A stretch of DNA of 64,000 nt from Paracoccaceae bacterium (GCA_947504705.1 CANNIA010000015.1:1-64000), one strand, 5' to 3'; counted from the first letter of the stretch, positions 26,059 to 35,547 are shown. The notes: generated by a model from the letters alone, not told the origin. Translations and numbers: made by a program.

Positions 26059-26892
26059 TCAGTCCAGCCGTCGCAAGGAAGCGAACCCTAGCACCAGCAC
26101 AAACCCCATCGTGAACAGCGCGACAAGGCCAAGCGACTGGTAGATGTCGTGCAGGTTCCAGACTTGGCCGACTGCATCGGTGACAGTCCCCGTGGTCGGG
26201 CCAAAGGCGGCCCAGGCCGGGAATTCGGCGAAAAGGGCAGCATAAAGGCCAAGGGTCTGGGCGAGTGATGCCTTGGTACCAAGGGCCACTCCTTGGCCGT
26301 TGCGGCGAGAAAGCCAGAAGTTGAAGGCGGCGAAAATGGTGACCACGCACAGGAACCAGCCAGCGAAATTCACGAAGGGCACGCCGAAATATGCGCCGCC
26401 ATCATGCCAGATCCAGGCAAGGCTGATCGTGGCGCGAGAAGGGTCCATCGACAGATCCCACATCACCATGACAAAGGCCGCGATCAGGGCGACGGGCAGT
26501 CTGAAGGCCGCTTCCGGCGCAGTGGCCCCCGTCAGAAGCCGCGAAATGTGCCACGAGATATAGCAGACGCCGAAATAGGCGGGCATGATCAGCAGGGGAA
26601 CGGTGCCAAGCTTCCAGCCAAGCTTTTCGGTGTAATGGTAGTTGCCGAAGGGAAACCCGGTGGCGATGGACAGCGACTCGTAGCTCCAGCTGATCACGCA
26701 GGTCAGCAGGAAGAAGGCGACAAGATTGGTCCAGCCGATCTGGCGTGGGGCGTGGATCAGCACGAAGGCCACCGGGGCAAGGATGGAAACCATTGGCACA
26801 AGGACCTCGACCGGTGTCCCGACTAGCAGTGGCTTCATCGCCGAGAAGGCGGCAAAGATGACGATGATGGGCCAGAGCAGTCGTTCGGACAT
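26059..26892 (-). CDS. CruF-like carotenoid biosynthesis membrane protein
   Basis: Polytopic membrane protein of 277 residues with about seven helices. It matches the carotenoid biosynthesis (DUF422/CruF) family: FPFGNYHYTEKLGWKLGTVP, MPAYFGVCYISWHISRLL, VMVMWDLSMDPSRATI and WIWHDGGAYFGVPFVNFAGW. CruF is a C-1',2'-hydratase in other bacteria. The highly conserved DLSMDP and FGNYHY segments are intact. No other carotenoid gene is visible in the window. It is divergent from a TetR gene with paired operators between them, so this gene is probably its target. Confidence 0.85.
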   Translation of the reverse strand: MSERLLWPIIVIFAAFSAMKPLLVGTPVEVLVPMVSILAPVAFVLIHAPRQIGWTNLVAFFLLTCVISWSYESLSIATGFPFGNYHYTEKLGWKLGTVPLLIMPAYFGVCYISWHISRLLTGATAPEAAFRLPVALIAAFVMVMWDLSMDPSRATISLAWIWHDGGAYFGVPFVNFAGWFLCVVTIFAAFNFWLSRRNGQGVALGTKASLAQTLGLYAALFAEFPAWAAFGPTTGTVTDAVGQVWNLHDIYQSLGLVALFTMGFVLVLGFASLRRLD

Positions 26893-26930
26893 GGCGATTT
26901 CCTTGCGGGTCGAAGGATGTTGATATACAG

Positions 26931-26961
26931 TGACGAATATGTCATCATGACGAGAGTGTCA
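26931..26961. promoter_or_regulatory. two tandem TetR-type operators
   Basis: TGACGAATATGTCA (26931-26944) and TGACGAGAGTGTCA (26948-26961) are two copies of TGACGA-N4-GTCA, each a TGAC/GTCA dyad, 17 bases centre to centre. They end 2 bases before the start of the TetR gene and lie between it and the CruF-like gene. Confidence 0.65.
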
Positions 26962-26963
26962 AT

Positions 26964-27647
26964 ATGAATCAGCCAGACCCAGCCGATCATCGAAGCCGCG
27001 TTGCTGCCGAGCGTCGGGCGCGGATGCGTGAGCATCTGTTGCTCGCGGGATTCCGGCTTGCTGCTGACCGGGGTCTGGACGGGTTCACGATTGACGATGT
27101 CGTGTCCATGGCCGAGGTGGCGCGGGGAACTTTCTACAAGTATTTCAACACCACAGCCGAGTTGGTTCGTGAAGTTGCGATCGAGCTTTCGCAAGAAGTG
27201 ATCCTGACCGTCACCCAGCTTTTTCAGGGCAACGAGGATCCGGCAGAACGGGCGGCGATGGCGATCCGGGCGGTTCTGGCCTGGGTCAAGCGTGCTCCGC
27301 TGTTGGGGGCCTTTATCACCCGCGCGGGCTGGCCAGATGCCGAACCGGGCCATGCCTTCTTTCGGGTCGTCGGTCCCAATGTCGATGTGGGAATCGCCAG
27401 TGGACGGTTCCATCTGGCCCACCGCGAGATCGGGCTGGCGTTGATCGGCGGCCTTTCGGTCGGGGCGATGCAAAGCATGGCGACCACCAGCCTGCCTTCG
27501 GATTACCCCGACCTTGTGGCCGAGACGCTTTTGGTCGCGCTTGGCCTTTCGCGCGACGAAGCCGCGCACCTTGCCCGGTTGCCGTTCACGCTGCCGCCGC
27601 CCTTGCCTTCGGGGCTGATCGCCAGAAGCTTGGCGCCGGACATCTGA
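26964..27647 (+). CDS. TetR/AcrR family regulator, probable controller of the CruF-like gene
   Basis: Protein of 227 residues with a TetR-type helix-turn-helix at residues 24-70 ([54 protein letters not shown]). The C-terminal part is a ligand-binding domain with a hydrophobic [15 protein letters not shown] helix. The ATG at 26964 has two operator-like dyads directly upstream, the second overlapping the expected ribosome-binding site, so autorepression is likely. Divergent from the CruF-like gene. The inducer is unknown. Confidence 0.88.
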   Translation: MNQPDPADHRSRVAAERRARMREHLLLAGFRLAADRGLDGFTIDDVVSMAEVARGTFYKYFNTTAELVREVAIELSQEVILTVTQLFQGNEDPAERAAMAIRAVLAWVKRAPLLGAFITRAGWPDAEPGHAFFRVVGPNVDVGIASGRFHLAHREIGLALIGGLSVGAMQSMATTSLPSDYPDLVAETLLVALGLSRDEAAHLARLPFTLPPPLPSGLIARSLAPDI

Positions 27648-27733
27648 CCCACCCTTGCACCCCCCGCAGCGGCCCACTAAGACTCTGGCAACGAACTGGC
27701 GATATTTGTCGTTTTGCAAGAGGGCAGGCACCG

Positions 27734-28366
27734 ATGCGCGATCCGGTCGATCACTACATGAACACGCTTGTCCCGATGGTGGTCGAGCAGACAAGCCGCG
27801 GCGAGCGGGCCTATGACATCTTCAGCCGCATGCTGAAAGAGCGGATCATCTTTCTTGCCGGTCCGGTCCATGACGGCATGTCCAGCCTGATCTGCGCCCA
27901 GCTTTTGTTTCTGGAATCTGAGAATCCGAGCAAGGAAATCAGCCTTTACATCAACAGCCCCGGTGGCGTGGTGACGGCGGGCCTGTCGATCTATGACACG
28001 ATGCAGTACATCCGCCCCAAGGTTTCGACCCTGGTGATCGGGCAAGCGGCATCGATGGGTTCGCTGCTGTTGACGGCTGGCGAAAAGGGCATGCGATTCT
28101 CGCTGCCGAATTCACGCGTGATGGTGCACCAGCCCTCGGGCGGCTATCAGGGCCAGGCGACGGACATCATGATCCACGCGCGTGAGACGGAAAAGCTGAA
28201 GCGCCGGTTGAACGAAATCTACGTCAAGCACACGGGCAACGACTATGAAAAGGTCGAGGCCGCGCTGGAGCGGGACAATTTCATGTCGGCCGAAGATGCC
28301 AAGGAATGGGGCCTGATCGACCAAATCCTGGACAGCCGTGGCAAGGCCGAAGACACGACAACGTGA
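27734..28366 (+). CDS. clpP: ATP-dependent Clp protease proteolytic subunit
   Basis: Serine peptidase that forms the tetradecameric barrel of ClpXP/ClpAP. The 210-residue protein has the full catalytic triad: Ser107 in [10 protein letters not shown], His132 in [11 protein letters not shown] and Asp181. [18 protein letters not shown] forms the oxyanion region. Start at ATG 27734. It is followed by a hairpin and then clpX, the usual order, so substrates unfolded by ClpX are degraded here. Confidence 0.97.
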   Translation: MRDPVDHYMNTLVPMVVEQTSRGERAYDIFSRMLKERIIFLAGPVHDGMSSLICAQLLFLESENPSKEISLYINSPGGVVTAGLSIYDTMQYIRPKVSTLVIGQAASMGSLLLTAGEKGMRFSLPNSRVMVHQPSGGYQGQATDIMIHARETEKLKRRLNEIYVKHTGNDYEKVEAALERDNFMSAEDAKEWGLIDQILDSRGKAEDTTT

Positions 28367-28373
28367 GCACGAA

Positions 28374-28400
28374 CCCGGCGGCGTGACCGCCGGGGATTTT
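28374..28400 (+). terminator. hairpin between clpP and clpX
   Basis: CCCGGCGG at 28374-28381 pairs perfectly with CCGCCGGG at 28387-28394 around a 5-base loop, followed by GATTTTCG. It may attenuate read-through so that clpP is made in excess of clpX. Confidence 0.6.
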
Positions 28401-28494
28401 CGCATTGTGGTGACTTGGGCCTTGGCCTAAGTTTGGTTTCAAGACCGGGATGGCGCGACCGGTCGATCAAAGGACAGCGTCCAGAGGGCTGCGG

Positions 28495-29754
28495 ATGGCA
28501 AGCAATTCCGGCGATAGCAAGAACACGCTTTACTGCTCGTTCTGTGGCAAAAGCCAGCATGAGGTGCGCAAGCTGATTGCGGGCCCTACGGTATTCATTT
28601 GCGACGAATGCGTCGAACTTTGCATGGACATCATCCGCGAGGAGACGAAGACCACGGGTCTGAAGTCCAGCGATGGCGTGCCGACCCCGCGCGAAATCTG
28701 CAAGGTGCTGGACGATTACGTGATCGGCCAGATCCATGCCAAGCGGGTGCTGTCGGTCGCGGTCCACAACCACTACAAGCGGCTGAACCATTCGTCGAAG
28801 ACGGATATCGAGCTGTCGAAGTCAAACATCCTGCTGATCGGCCCCACCGGCTGCGGCAAGACCCTGCTGGCGCAGACCTTGGCGCGTATTCTGGACGTGC
28901 CCTTCACCATGGCCGATGCAACCACGCTGACCGAAGCCGGTTACGTGGGCGAGGATGTGGAAAACATCATCCTGAAACTGCTGCAGGCCAGCGAATACAA
29001 CGTCGAACGCGCGCAGCGCGGCATCGTCTATATCGACGAAGTCGACAAGATCACGCGCAAATCGGACAACCCCTCGATCACCCGCGATGTGTCGGGCGAG
29101 GGCGTGCAGCAGGCGCTGCTGAAGATCATGGAAGGCACCGTGGCATCCGTGCCACCGCAGGGCGGCCGTAAGCATCCGCAGCAGGAATTCCTGCAGGTGG
29201 ATACCACCAACATTCTGTTCATCTGCGGCGGGGCGTTTTCCGGGCTGGAAAAGATCATCGCGCAGCGCAACAAGGGCTCGGGCATCGGTTTCGGTGCCGA
29301 TGTGAAGGGCCCCGAGGAACGCAGCGTTGGCGAACTGTTCAAGCAGCTTGAGCCCGAGGATCTGCTGAAATTCGGCCTGATCCCGGAATTTGTCGGCCGC
29401 CTGCCGGTGATTGCCACCCTGACCGATCTGGACGAGCCGGCGCTGGTCACCATCCTGACCGAACCGAAGAACGCGCTGGTCAAGCAATACCAGCGCCTGT
29501 TCGAAATCGAAGGCGTCAAGCTGACCTTCACTCCCGACGCCTTGGTCGCCATCGCCAAGCGGGCGATCAAGCGCAAGACCGGCGCGCGCGGGCTGCGGTC
29601 CATCATGGAAGACATTCTTCTGGACTCGATGTTCGAACTGCCCGGCATGGACAGCGTCGAAGAGGTTGTCGTCAAGGAAGAGGCGGTGAACCTTGGGGCG
29701 AAGCCGATGCTCGTCTATACCGAGGCCAAGAAGAAAGAACCGCAGAAGGCCTGA
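28495..29754 (+). CDS. clpX: ATP-dependent Clp protease ATP-binding subunit ClpX
   Basis: AAA+ unfoldase of 419 residues that feeds proteins to ClpP. N-terminal zinc-binding domain with Cys14, Cys17, Cys36 and Cys39 ([19 protein letters not shown]); Walker A GPTGCGKT at 116-123; Walker [11 protein letters not shown]; pore-loop region [13 protein letters not shown]; ClpP-binding loop near [12 protein letters not shown]-terminal [14 protein letters not shown]. Start at ATG 28495 ([10 protein letters not shown]) gives the standard length; the earlier in-frame start at 28450 adds 15 non-conserved residues. Ends in a good terminator. Confidence 0.97.
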   Translation: MASNSGDSKNTLYCSFCGKSQHEVRKLIAGPTVFICDECVELCMDIIREETKTTGLKSSDGVPTPREICKVLDDYVIGQIHAKRVLSVAVHNHYKRLNHSSKTDIELSKSNILLIGPTGCGKTLLAQTLARILDVPFTMADATTLTEAGYVGEDVENIILKLLQASEYNVERAQRGIVYIDEVDKITRKSDNPSITRDVSGEGVQQALLKIMEGTVASVPPQGGRKHPQQEFLQVDTTNILFICGGAFSGLEKIIAQRNKGSGIGFGADVKGPEERSVGELFKQLEPEDLLKFGLIPEFVGRLPVIATLTDLDEPALVTILTEPKNALVKQYQRLFEIEGVKLTFTPDALVAIAKRAIKRKTGARGLRSIMEDILLDSMFELPGMDSVEEVVVKEEAVNLGAKPMLVYTEAKKKEPQKA

Positions 29755-29776
29755 TCCGGGCTGGTTCAAAGGCAAA

Positions 29777-29801
29777 GGGCGGGCTTTAGGCCCGCCTTTT
29801 T
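29777..29801 (+). terminator. Rho-independent terminator after clpX
   Basis: GGCGGGC at 29778-29784 pairs with GCCCGCC at 29790-29796 around TTTAG, followed by five Ts. Confidence 0.9.
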
Positions 29802-29909
29802 CATTGATGGGATCCGGTCGGGCCTGCGGAATTCCCCACGATGCGCGCTTGACCCTAGACCTTGCCGGGGCTTTCGGCCATATGGGGGGAAACCGAAGTG
29901 GAGGCCCTG

Positions 29910-30284
29910 ATGTACTTCCTCAAACGCCTGTTGACCTGGTGGAACAGCCAGACGCTTGGCACCCAACTTTTCACCGCCCGCAAAGGCGTGAAGGTCGGCG
30001 AGGATGAGGCTGGAAACATCTTCTACCAGACCCGCGACGGCAAACGCCGCTGGGTGATATTCAACGGCGAGATGGAAGCAAGCCGCGTGTCCGCCGATTG
30101 GCACGGCTGGCTGCATCACACCTGGGACGAACCGCCGACAAAGTCTCCGCTTAAGCACAAGTCCTGGGAAAAGCCACACCAAGAGAACCTGACCGGCACC
30201 GACCTGGCCTATGCCCCGCCCGGTTCGATCCGTAGGGATGACCCGGTCGCCCGGCGCGACTATGAGGCATGGCAGCCCGAGTGA
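29910..30284 (+). CDS. NADH:ubiquinone oxidoreductase accessory subunit NDUFA12
   Basis: Accessory subunit of respiratory complex I, 124 residues. The family is recognised from [54 protein letters not shown] and [17 protein letters not shown]. Start at ATG 29910 (MYFLKRLL). It overlaps the mlaD start by one base and heads a short operon mlaD-DUF2155. This linkage is common in Rhodobacterales even though the products serve different processes. Confidence 0.93.
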   Translation: MYFLKRLLTWWNSQTLGTQLFTARKGVKVGEDEAGNIFYQTRDGKRRWVIFNGEMEASRVSADWHGWLHHTWDEPPTKSPLKHKSWEKPHQENLTGTDLAYAPPGSIRRDDPVARRDYEAWQPE

Positions 30285-30754
30285 TGGCTTACGAACGCTT
30301 GGAAATCCTGACAGGGGCGGCGATTTTGGCCGTGGCAATTGGCTTTGCCGCCTATGCGGGGCGGGGGGCCGGCTTGATGCAAGAGGCAGACAGCTATTCG
30401 CTGATCGCAAGCTTCCGCTCGGTCGAAGGGGTTAGCGTCGGCACCGATGTGCGGCTGGCTGGGGTCAAGGTCGGCACGGTGACCGCGCTGAACCTGAACC
30501 CGGAAACCTATTTCGCCGATGCCGAGATTTCGGTCCGCAAGGATCTGATCCTGCCCATCGATTCGACCATCCTGGTGTCATCCGAGGGTCTGCTTGGTGG
30601 CACCTTTGTCGAATTGCAGCCCGGCGGGATGCCCGACGCGCTTGCTCCCGGTGACGAGATCGAGGATACGCAGGGTGCGGTCAGTGTGATTTCCTTGCTG
30701 ATGAAGTTTGCCGGTGGCGGTGACAGCAAGGATGCGGGTTCAACCACGCCATGA
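30284..30754 (+). CDS. mlaD: MlaD-type outer-membrane lipid asymmetry protein
   Basis: Periplasmic, membrane-anchored substrate-binding subunit of a phospholipid transporter. It has 156 residues: one N-terminal transmembrane helix (about 9-27), then the MCE domain (YSLIASFRSVEGVSVGTDVR, LAGVKVGTVTAL, VSSEGLLGGTFVELQPGG). The start ATG overlaps the NDUFA12 stop and the stop overlaps the DUF2155 start by four bases. The other Mla components (MlaE, MlaF) are not in the window. Confidence 0.92.
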   Translation: MAYERLEILTGAAILAVAIGFAAYAGRGAGLMQEADSYSLIASFRSVEGVSVGTDVRLAGVKVGTVTALNLNPETYFADAEISVRKDLILPIDSTILVSSEGLLGGTFVELQPGGMPDALAPGDEIEDTQGAVSVISLLMKFAGGGDSKDAGSTTP

Positions 30755-31197
30755 AGTGGGTCTTGCTGCCCTTGACGCTTGCGCTTGGCCTCCCTGCTTT
30801 GGCCCAGGACGACGTCACGACCGAGGGTGACGTGACGACCGACCCGCAGGAACCGCAATTCTCCGATTCGGATGGTGGGGAACTTCGTTTTCTGGACAAG
30901 CTGACTGGCGAAACCGGCGACGTTAGCCTCAGCCTTGGGCAATCGGCCAAGTTCGGGCGGCTGATCGTTCAGCTTGACCACTGCCGCTATCCGATCGCGA
31001 ACCCGGCGGCCGACAGCGAAGCCCATCTGACGATCATTGATGAGACGACGACCGCGGTCCTTTTCAACGGCTGGATGCTTGCTTCGGCCCCCGCGCTCTC
31101 GGCGCTGGACCATCCACGCTATGACGTTTGGGTCCTGTCCTGCGTTCTGCCCGAAGCGGCCAAGGATACCGCTACCTCGGACGGCTCGGGCGGATAG
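30751..31197 (+). CDS. DUF2155 domain secreted protein
   Basis: Exported protein of 148 residues with a signal peptide (residues 1-17, cleavage near ALAQD). The DUF2155 core is recognised from GELRFLDKLTGETGDVSLSLG, KFGRLIVQLDHCRYPI and VLFNGWMLASAPALSALDHPRYDVWVLSC. Tail residues are low in conservation. The last 79 bases overlap the convergent aat gene, an unusually long overlap. It is translationally coupled to mlaD. Function is unknown. Confidence 0.88.
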   Translation: MKWVLLPLTLALGLPALAQDDVTTEGDVTTDPQEPQFSDSDGGELRFLDKLTGETGDVSLSLGQSAKFGRLIVQLDHCRYPIANPAADSEAHLTIIDETTTAVLFNGWMLASAPALSALDHPRYDVWVLSCVLPEAAKDTATSDGSGG

Positions 31198-31790
31198 CCT
31201 TCAGGCGCAAACTCGGCGCTTTGGCCCAAGGCCGCAGCCAGTCGGTCGCGATATTCAGCGCGGGGGATTTCCACCCCGCCAAGGCTGGCCAGATGCGGAG
31301 TCAGAAACTGCGTGTCGAAAAGTTGAAAGCCCCCAGCCCGCAGCCGATGAACCGTGTAGGCCAGCGCAATCTTTGACGCATCGGTCCGGCGCGAAAACAT
31401 ACTTTCCCCGAAGAATGCGCCCCCTAGAGTGACGCCGTAGACGCCACCGGCCAGCATGTCACCCTTCCAAACCTCGATGCTGTGGGCGTGGCCAAGGGCG
31501 CGCAGGCTTTCATAAAGCGTTTGAATTCTTTGGCTTATCCAGGTTTCTTCTCGCTCCGCGCACGCTTCGACAACGCCGGTAAAGTCCCGGTCAGCCGTGA
31601 CTTGAAAGCCCCCCTGCCGGATGTGGCGGGCCAATGTGCGGGACAGGTGGAACCCATCCAGCGGCATGATCCCCCGGTGGCGTGGGTCGATCCAGTGAAT
31701 CTCTGGATCGTCGCGGCCATCGGCCATCGGAAAGATGCCCATTGCATAGGCGCGCAGCAGGATTTCAGGGGTGATCTTTGGACCCGGCAT
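31119..31790 (-). CDS. aat: leucyl/phenylalanyl-tRNA-protein transferase
   Basis: N-end rule enzyme that adds Leu or Phe from aminoacyl-tRNA to proteins with basic N-termini, marking them for ClpAP. It has 223 residues. Hallmarks: ILLRAYAMGIFPMAD, HWIDPRHRGIMPLDGFHLSR, GGVYGVTLGGAFFGESMFSR, ASKIALAYTVHRL and GFQLFDTQFLTPHLASLGG. Start ATG 31790 overlaps the upstream LysR stop by one base. The last residues form a poorly conserved tail that overlaps DUF2155 on the other strand. Confidence 0.95.
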   Translation of the reverse strand: MPGPKITPEILLRAYAMGIFPMADGRDDPEIHWIDPRHRGIMPLDGFHLSRTLARHIRQGGFQVTADRDFTGVVEACAEREETWISQRIQTLYESLRALGHAHSIEVWKGDMLAGGVYGVTLGGAFFGESMFSRRTDASKIALAYTVHRLRAGGFQLFDTQFLTPHLASLGGVEIPRAEYRDRLAAALGQSAEFAPEGYPPEPSEVAVSLAASGRTQDRTQTS

Positions 31791-32635
31791 CAGGCGCTGG
31801 CGCGGGCCGACAGTCGGTCTGAGAGCGCAGCAGCAGCGCGTTTGGTCCAGGGGGCTGCCCCCTCGGTCAGAACCAGATGCAATGGCACCGGCGGCAGGGC
31901 GGGCAGACCCGGGGCGCTGACACGCTCGGTCAGATCGGCGGGCCCGGTTCCGGCTGCAACTGCGGTGACCGCGCGGCCCGAGCGGACGGCGGCGAATATT
32001 CCCGCCTGACCCCGCGACTGCACGCCGACGCGCCAGGCTTGGCCTGCACCGTCCAGCGTCTGCGTCATCACACGGCGAAAGACGCAACCGTCCGGATAGG
32101 CGGCAAGGGTGACCTCTCCCGCCCAATCGGGGGCCGTCAGCCAGTTCAGTGACAAATCCACTGTGCTGGTCGTGCCTGCAGGGCGCGCGGCGGTGGTTAC
32201 CAGCGCAAGATCGATCTCGCGCCGTTCCAGCGCCGCCATCAGGTTGGCGGAGAGGTCGCAGACCAGTTCAATCTCCAGTCGGTCAAACGCGGGACCAAGG
32301 TCTGCAATCAGCCCACCAAGCCAGCCCGAGGCATAGTCATCGGGCATCCCCAAGCGCAGCCGGTCACGCGGCGGGCGGGACCTGGTCAGCGAAATCATCT
32401 CGTCATAGGCCGACAGCACCCCCAAAGCGCGGGCGTAAAGTTCGGCCCCGCGTGGGGTTGGTTGCAGCCCACCAGGTCGACGCAGGAACAAAGGCGCGCC
32501 GATTTCGGTTTCCAACATCTTCAACCGCATCGACATCGCCGCCTGCGTGCAGGCCATGCGGTCGGCAGCCCTGCTGACCGAGCCCGTCTCGTGGATCGCG
32601 ACAAAGCTGCGCAGCAGGCGAAGCTCGATATCCAT
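31790..32635 (-). CDS. LysR family transcriptional regulator
   Basis: Regulator of 281 residues with an N-terminal winged helix (MDIELRLLRSFVAIHETGS, VSRAADRMACTQAAMSMRL, KMLETEIGAPLFLRRPGG) and a periplasmic-binding-like effector domain. Start at ATG 32635; earlier in-frame ATGs lie 6 and more bases upstream. It is divergent from a dehydrogenase gene with a CTGATAC/GTATCAG dyad between them, so it likely controls that gene. The stop overlaps the aat start by one base. Confidence 0.9.
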   Translation of the reverse strand: MDIELRLLRSFVAIHETGSVSRAADRMACTQAAMSMRLKMLETEIGAPLFLRRPGGLQPTPRGAELYARALGVLSAYDEMISLTRSRPPRDRLRLGMPDDYASGWLGGLIADLGPAFDRLEIELVCDLSANLMAALERREIDLALVTTAARPAGTTSTVDLSLNWLTAPDWAGEVTLAAYPDGCVFRRVMTQTLDGAGQAWRVGVQSRGQAGIFAAVRSGRAVTAVAAGTGPADLTERVSAPGLPALPPVPLHLVLTEGAAPWTKRAAAALSDRLSARASA

Positions 32636-32649
32636 CACCATAACCCCGG

Positions 32650-32665
32650 CTGATACCCGTATCAG
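32650..32665. promoter_or_regulatory. dyad CTGATAC-CC-GTATCAG in LysR/dehydrogenase region
   Basis: A seven-base perfect inverted repeat with a 2-base spacer, 14 bases before the LysR start and 66 bases before the dehydrogenase start. LysR regulators bind such dyads in divergent promoters, so it is a candidate site. Confidence 0.5.
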
Positions 32666-32731
32666 GGACATTTGTTCGACAGCTAGCACGGCGCGGGGCA
32701 GCATTCAAAGCGATCACACGGGAGAGTGCAC

Positions 32732-33655
32732 ATGCGCGTCGGCTTTATCGGCCTTGGGACCATGGGAAAGAACGCGGCAGCCAGTATCCGGCGCAAGGGG
32801 TTTGAAATGTCGGTTTACGACATCCGCCCGGAAGCGACCGCGCCATTGGTCGCGATGGGGGCCAAGGCCGCGGGCAGCCCGGCCGAGGTGCTGGCGGCGG
32901 TGGATGTGGCCGTGACCATGGTCTTTGGCCCGAAGGAAGTGGAACAGGTGATGCGGGGGCCGGGCGGGTTCCTTTCGGGCAACCCCAAGGGCAAGGTCTG
33001 GATCGACATGACGACCTCGTCACCGTTCCTGATGCGCGAACTGGCAGCGGAGTTCGAGGCGGCTGGTGGTCAAGCCGTCGATGCCCCGGTGACCGGGTCT
33101 GTTGATGCGGCGATCCGGGGCGACATGCCGATGTTCGTTGGCGGCACCGATGTGGTGATCGAACGCGTCCGCCCGGTGATCGAGGCAATGGGCCACCTGC
33201 GCAAGGTCGGGGCCTATGGCAACGGTTATGTGGCAAAGCTGGTGAACAATCAGCTGTGGAAAATCCACGCCGCCGCGATTGGCGAGGCGATGGTGACGGC
33301 GAAACTGGCGGGCCTTGACCCCTTGGTGTGGTGGGAGGTGATGAAGGGCGGGGCAGCCGACAGTTTCGTTCTGTCCCACGACGTGCCGTCGATCTTTGCT
33401 GGCCATTATGACCCAAGCTTCCCGATTGCGCTTTGTTTGAAAGACCTTGGGCTGATCAAGGAACTGATGGACAAGGTCGGCACCACCGCCACCCTGACCG
33501 AAGCTACCCACGAACGCTTCCGCGAAGCGGGTCGGCGTTATGGCAAGGGCGCGGGCGAGATGTCCGTGTGCCGGGTGATCGAGGACAACGCCGGGATCAA
33601 CTTGCGGGTCGAGGGGGATTGGCCAAAGCCTTGGGAGGTCAAGGCCCCCGCTTAA
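32732..33655 (+). CDS. NAD(P)-dependent beta-hydroxyacid dehydrogenase (3-hydroxyisobutyrate dehydrogenase family)
   Basis: Dehydrogenase of 307 residues. N-terminal Rossmann motif VGFIGLGTMGKNAAASI, then VWIDMTTSSP, the substrate-binding DAPVTGSVDAA (DxPVTGS with the catalytic region), catalytic lysine segment GNGYVAKLVNNQLWKIH, and SFPIALCLKDLGLIKELMD. These mark the 3-hydroxyisobutyrate/tartronate semialdehyde reductase group. Start taken at ATG 32732 after a GGGAG; a GTG 6 bases upstream is also in frame. Divergent from the LysR gene, hence probably its target. Exact substrate unknown. Confidence 0.9.
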   Translation: MRVGFIGLGTMGKNAAASIRRKGFEMSVYDIRPEATAPLVAMGAKAAGSPAEVLAAVDVAVTMVFGPKEVEQVMRGPGGFLSGNPKGKVWIDMTTSSPFLMRELAAEFEAAGGQAVDAPVTGSVDAAIRGDMPMFVGGTDVVIERVRPVIEAMGHLRKVGAYGNGYVAKLVNNQLWKIHAAAIGEAMVTAKLAGLDPLVWWEVMKGGAADSFVLSHDVPSIFAGHYDPSFPIALCLKDLGLIKELMDKVGTTATLTEATHERFREAGRRYGKGAGEMSVCRVIEDNAGINLRVEGDWPKPWEVKAPA

Positions 33656-33657
33656 GT

Positions 33658-33680
33658 AAAAGGGCGCCAGCAGGCGCCCC
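33658..33680 (-). terminator. Rho-independent terminator, mainly for accC
   Basis: GGGCGCC at 33662-33668 pairs with GGCGCCC at 33673-33679 around a 4-base loop. On the minus strand it is followed by TTTTA, just after the accC stop, so it ends the accBC unit; it also lies just past the dehydrogenase stop. Confidence 0.75.
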
Positions 33681-33695
33681 CAATAACATTCTGGC

Positions 33696-35045
33696 TTATT
33701 TCGGGAACTTGCGCTCCAGCCACTTCTCCAGCCAGTGGATGTTGTAATCCCCAGTCTGGATGTCGGGTTCCTCAAGCAGCAGATGGAACAGCGGGATCGA
33801 GGTGTCGATGCCGTCGATGATCAACTCCGACAGCGCCCGCTTGAGCCGCGCCAAAGCCTCGGGCCGGTCGCGGCCATGCACGATCAGCTTGCCGATCAGG
33901 CTGTCGTAATAGGGCGGGATCCGGTAGCCGTCATAAATCGCCGAATCCATCCGCACCCCAAGCCCGCCGGGGGCATGAAACTGGGTGATCCGACCGGGGC
34001 AGGGTGTGAAGTTCGGGATCTTCTCGGCGTTGATCCGAACCTCGATGCAGTGGCCGTTGATCTGCAATTCATCCTGGGTGAACGACAGGTCCATGCCAGA
34101 GGCGACACGGATCTGTTCGCGCACAAGGTCGATGCCGAAGATACCTTCGGTAACGGGATGTTCGACCTGAAGACGGGTGTTCATCTCGATGAAGTAGAAC
34201 TTCTCGTCTTCATACAGAAACTCGATCGTGCCGGCGCCGATGTATTTCAACTTCTTCATCGCATCGGCGCAAACTTTGCCGATTTCCGCGCGCAGGGTCG
34301 GAGTGATGACCGGACCGGGGGCTTCTTCGAACACTTTCTGGTGGCGGCGCTGCAAGGAACAGTCGCGCTCGCCCAAGTGGACGGCGCCGCCCTTGCCATC
34401 GCCGAACACTTGAATCTCGATGTGTCGCGGGCGCTGGAGGTACTTCTCCATATAGACTTCGTCATTGCCGAAGGCGGCCTTGGATTCGCTGCGCGCCGTG
34501 CGGAAGGCGATTTCAAGTTCCGTGGCGTCCTTGGCAACCTTCATGCCGCGCCCGCCACCACCGGCAGTCGCCTTGATGATCACCGGATAGCCAATCTCTT
34601 CGGCGACGATCTTCGCCGTCTCGTAATCCGGCACGCCGCCGTCAGACCCGGGAACCACCGGGATGCCAAGCTCTTTCGCCGTCACTTTGGCGGTGATCTT
34701 GTCGCCCATGATGCGGATATGCTCCGCGCTTGGGCCGATGAAGGTGATGCCGTGATCTTCCAGCGCCTGCGCGAAGGCCGCGTTTTCCGAAAGGAAACCA
34801 TAACCCGGATGCACAGCCTGTGCGCCCGTAATCTCGCAGGCCGAAATGATCGCGGCCTTAGAGAGATAGCTTTCCGACGAAGGTGCCGGGCCGATGCAGA
34901 TGGATTCGTCAGCCATCCGCACATGCATCGCGTCGGTGTCGGCAGTCGAATGGACGGCGACCGATTTGATCCCCATTTCCCGGGCAGCGCGAATCACGCG
35001 CAGCGCGATTTCCCCCCGGTTGGCGATCAGGATTTTATCGAACAT
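33696..35045 (-). CDS. accC: acetyl-CoA carboxylase biotin carboxylase subunit
   Basis: ATP-grasp enzyme of 449 residues that carboxylates biotin on AccB, the first step of malonyl-CoA and fatty acid synthesis. Key parts: [59 protein letters not shown] (ATP lid), [25 protein letters not shown], and [16 protein letters not shown] with the catalytic residues. Start at ATG 35045; a GTG 6 bases earlier is also possible. accB lies 10 bases upstream on the same strand. Confidence 0.97.
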   Translation of the reverse strand: MFDKILIANRGEIALRVIRAAREMGIKSVAVHSTADTDAMHVRMADESICIGPAPSSESYLSKAAIISACEITGAQAVHPGYGFLSENAAFAQALEDHGITFIGPSAEHIRIMGDKITAKVTAKELGIPVVPGSDGGVPDYETAKIVAEEIGYPVIIKATAGGGGRGMKVAKDATELEIAFRTARSESKAAFGNDEVYMEKYLQRPRHIEIQVFGDGKGGAVHLGERDCSLQRRHQKVFEEAPGPVITPTLRAEIGKVCADAMKKLKYIGAGTIEFLYEDEKFYFIEMNTRLQVEHPVTEGIFGIDLVREQIRVASGMDLSFTQDELQINGHCIEVRINAEKIPNFTPCPGRITQFHAPGGLGVRMDSAIYDGYRIPPYYDSLIGKLIVHGRDRPEALARLKRALSELIIDGIDTSIPLFHLLLEEPDIQTGDYNIHWLEKWLERKFPK

Positions 35046-35055
35046 GGGCACACCC

Positions 35056-35547
35056 TTATTCGATGATCATCAAGGGGGCGCCGTATTCGACCGGATGGCC
35101 ATCCTCGACCAGGATGCGCTTGACCGTGCCTGCACGCGGGGCGGGGATATGGTTCATCGTCTTCATCGCTTCGATGATCAGGACGGTCTGGCCCTCGGTC
35201 ACTTGTGCGCCAATTGCGACGAAAGGCGTGGAACCGGGTTCGGCAGACAGATATGCGGTCCCAACCATGGGCGAGGTCACGGCGCCGGGATGCTGGGCCG
35301 GGTCTTCATGAGCGACTGCCGCAGGTGCTGCCGGGGCGGCGGAGGCATGAGCCGGCGCATAATGCTGAACCGGAGCAGGGGCCGCTGCAACGGTTACGAC
35401 CGTGGACTGTTTGACGACCCGGACTTCCAGACTGTCATCCTCGCCATATTCCCGTTTCACCGAAAGCTCGGTTAGCTCGTTCTTGTTCAAAAGCTCGGCC
35501 AGTGCCGAGATGAAGGCCACGTCAGTGTCGGTCGTCTGCTTGCTCAT
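35056..35547 (-). CDS. accB: biotin carboxyl carrier protein of acetyl-CoA carboxylase
   Basis: Carrier of 163 residues with an N-terminal domain ([20 protein letters not shown]), an Ala/Pro-rich linker (about 53-88) and the C-terminal biotinyl domain. The biotinylated lysine is K129 in [13 protein letters not shown]. Start at ATG 35547 (MSKQTTDTD); the longer frame to 35679 has no conservation. First gene of accBC, with a 237-base divergent region before the pyrimidine gene preT. Confidence 0.97.
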   Translation of the reverse strand: MSKQTTDTDVAFISALAELLNKNELTELSVKREYGEDDSLEVRVVKQSTVVTVAAAPAPVQHYAPAHASAAPAAPAAVAHEDPAQHPGAVTSPMVGTAYLSAEPGSTPFVAIGAQVTEGQTVLIIEAMKTMNHIPAPRAGTVKRILVEDGHPVEYGAPLMIIE

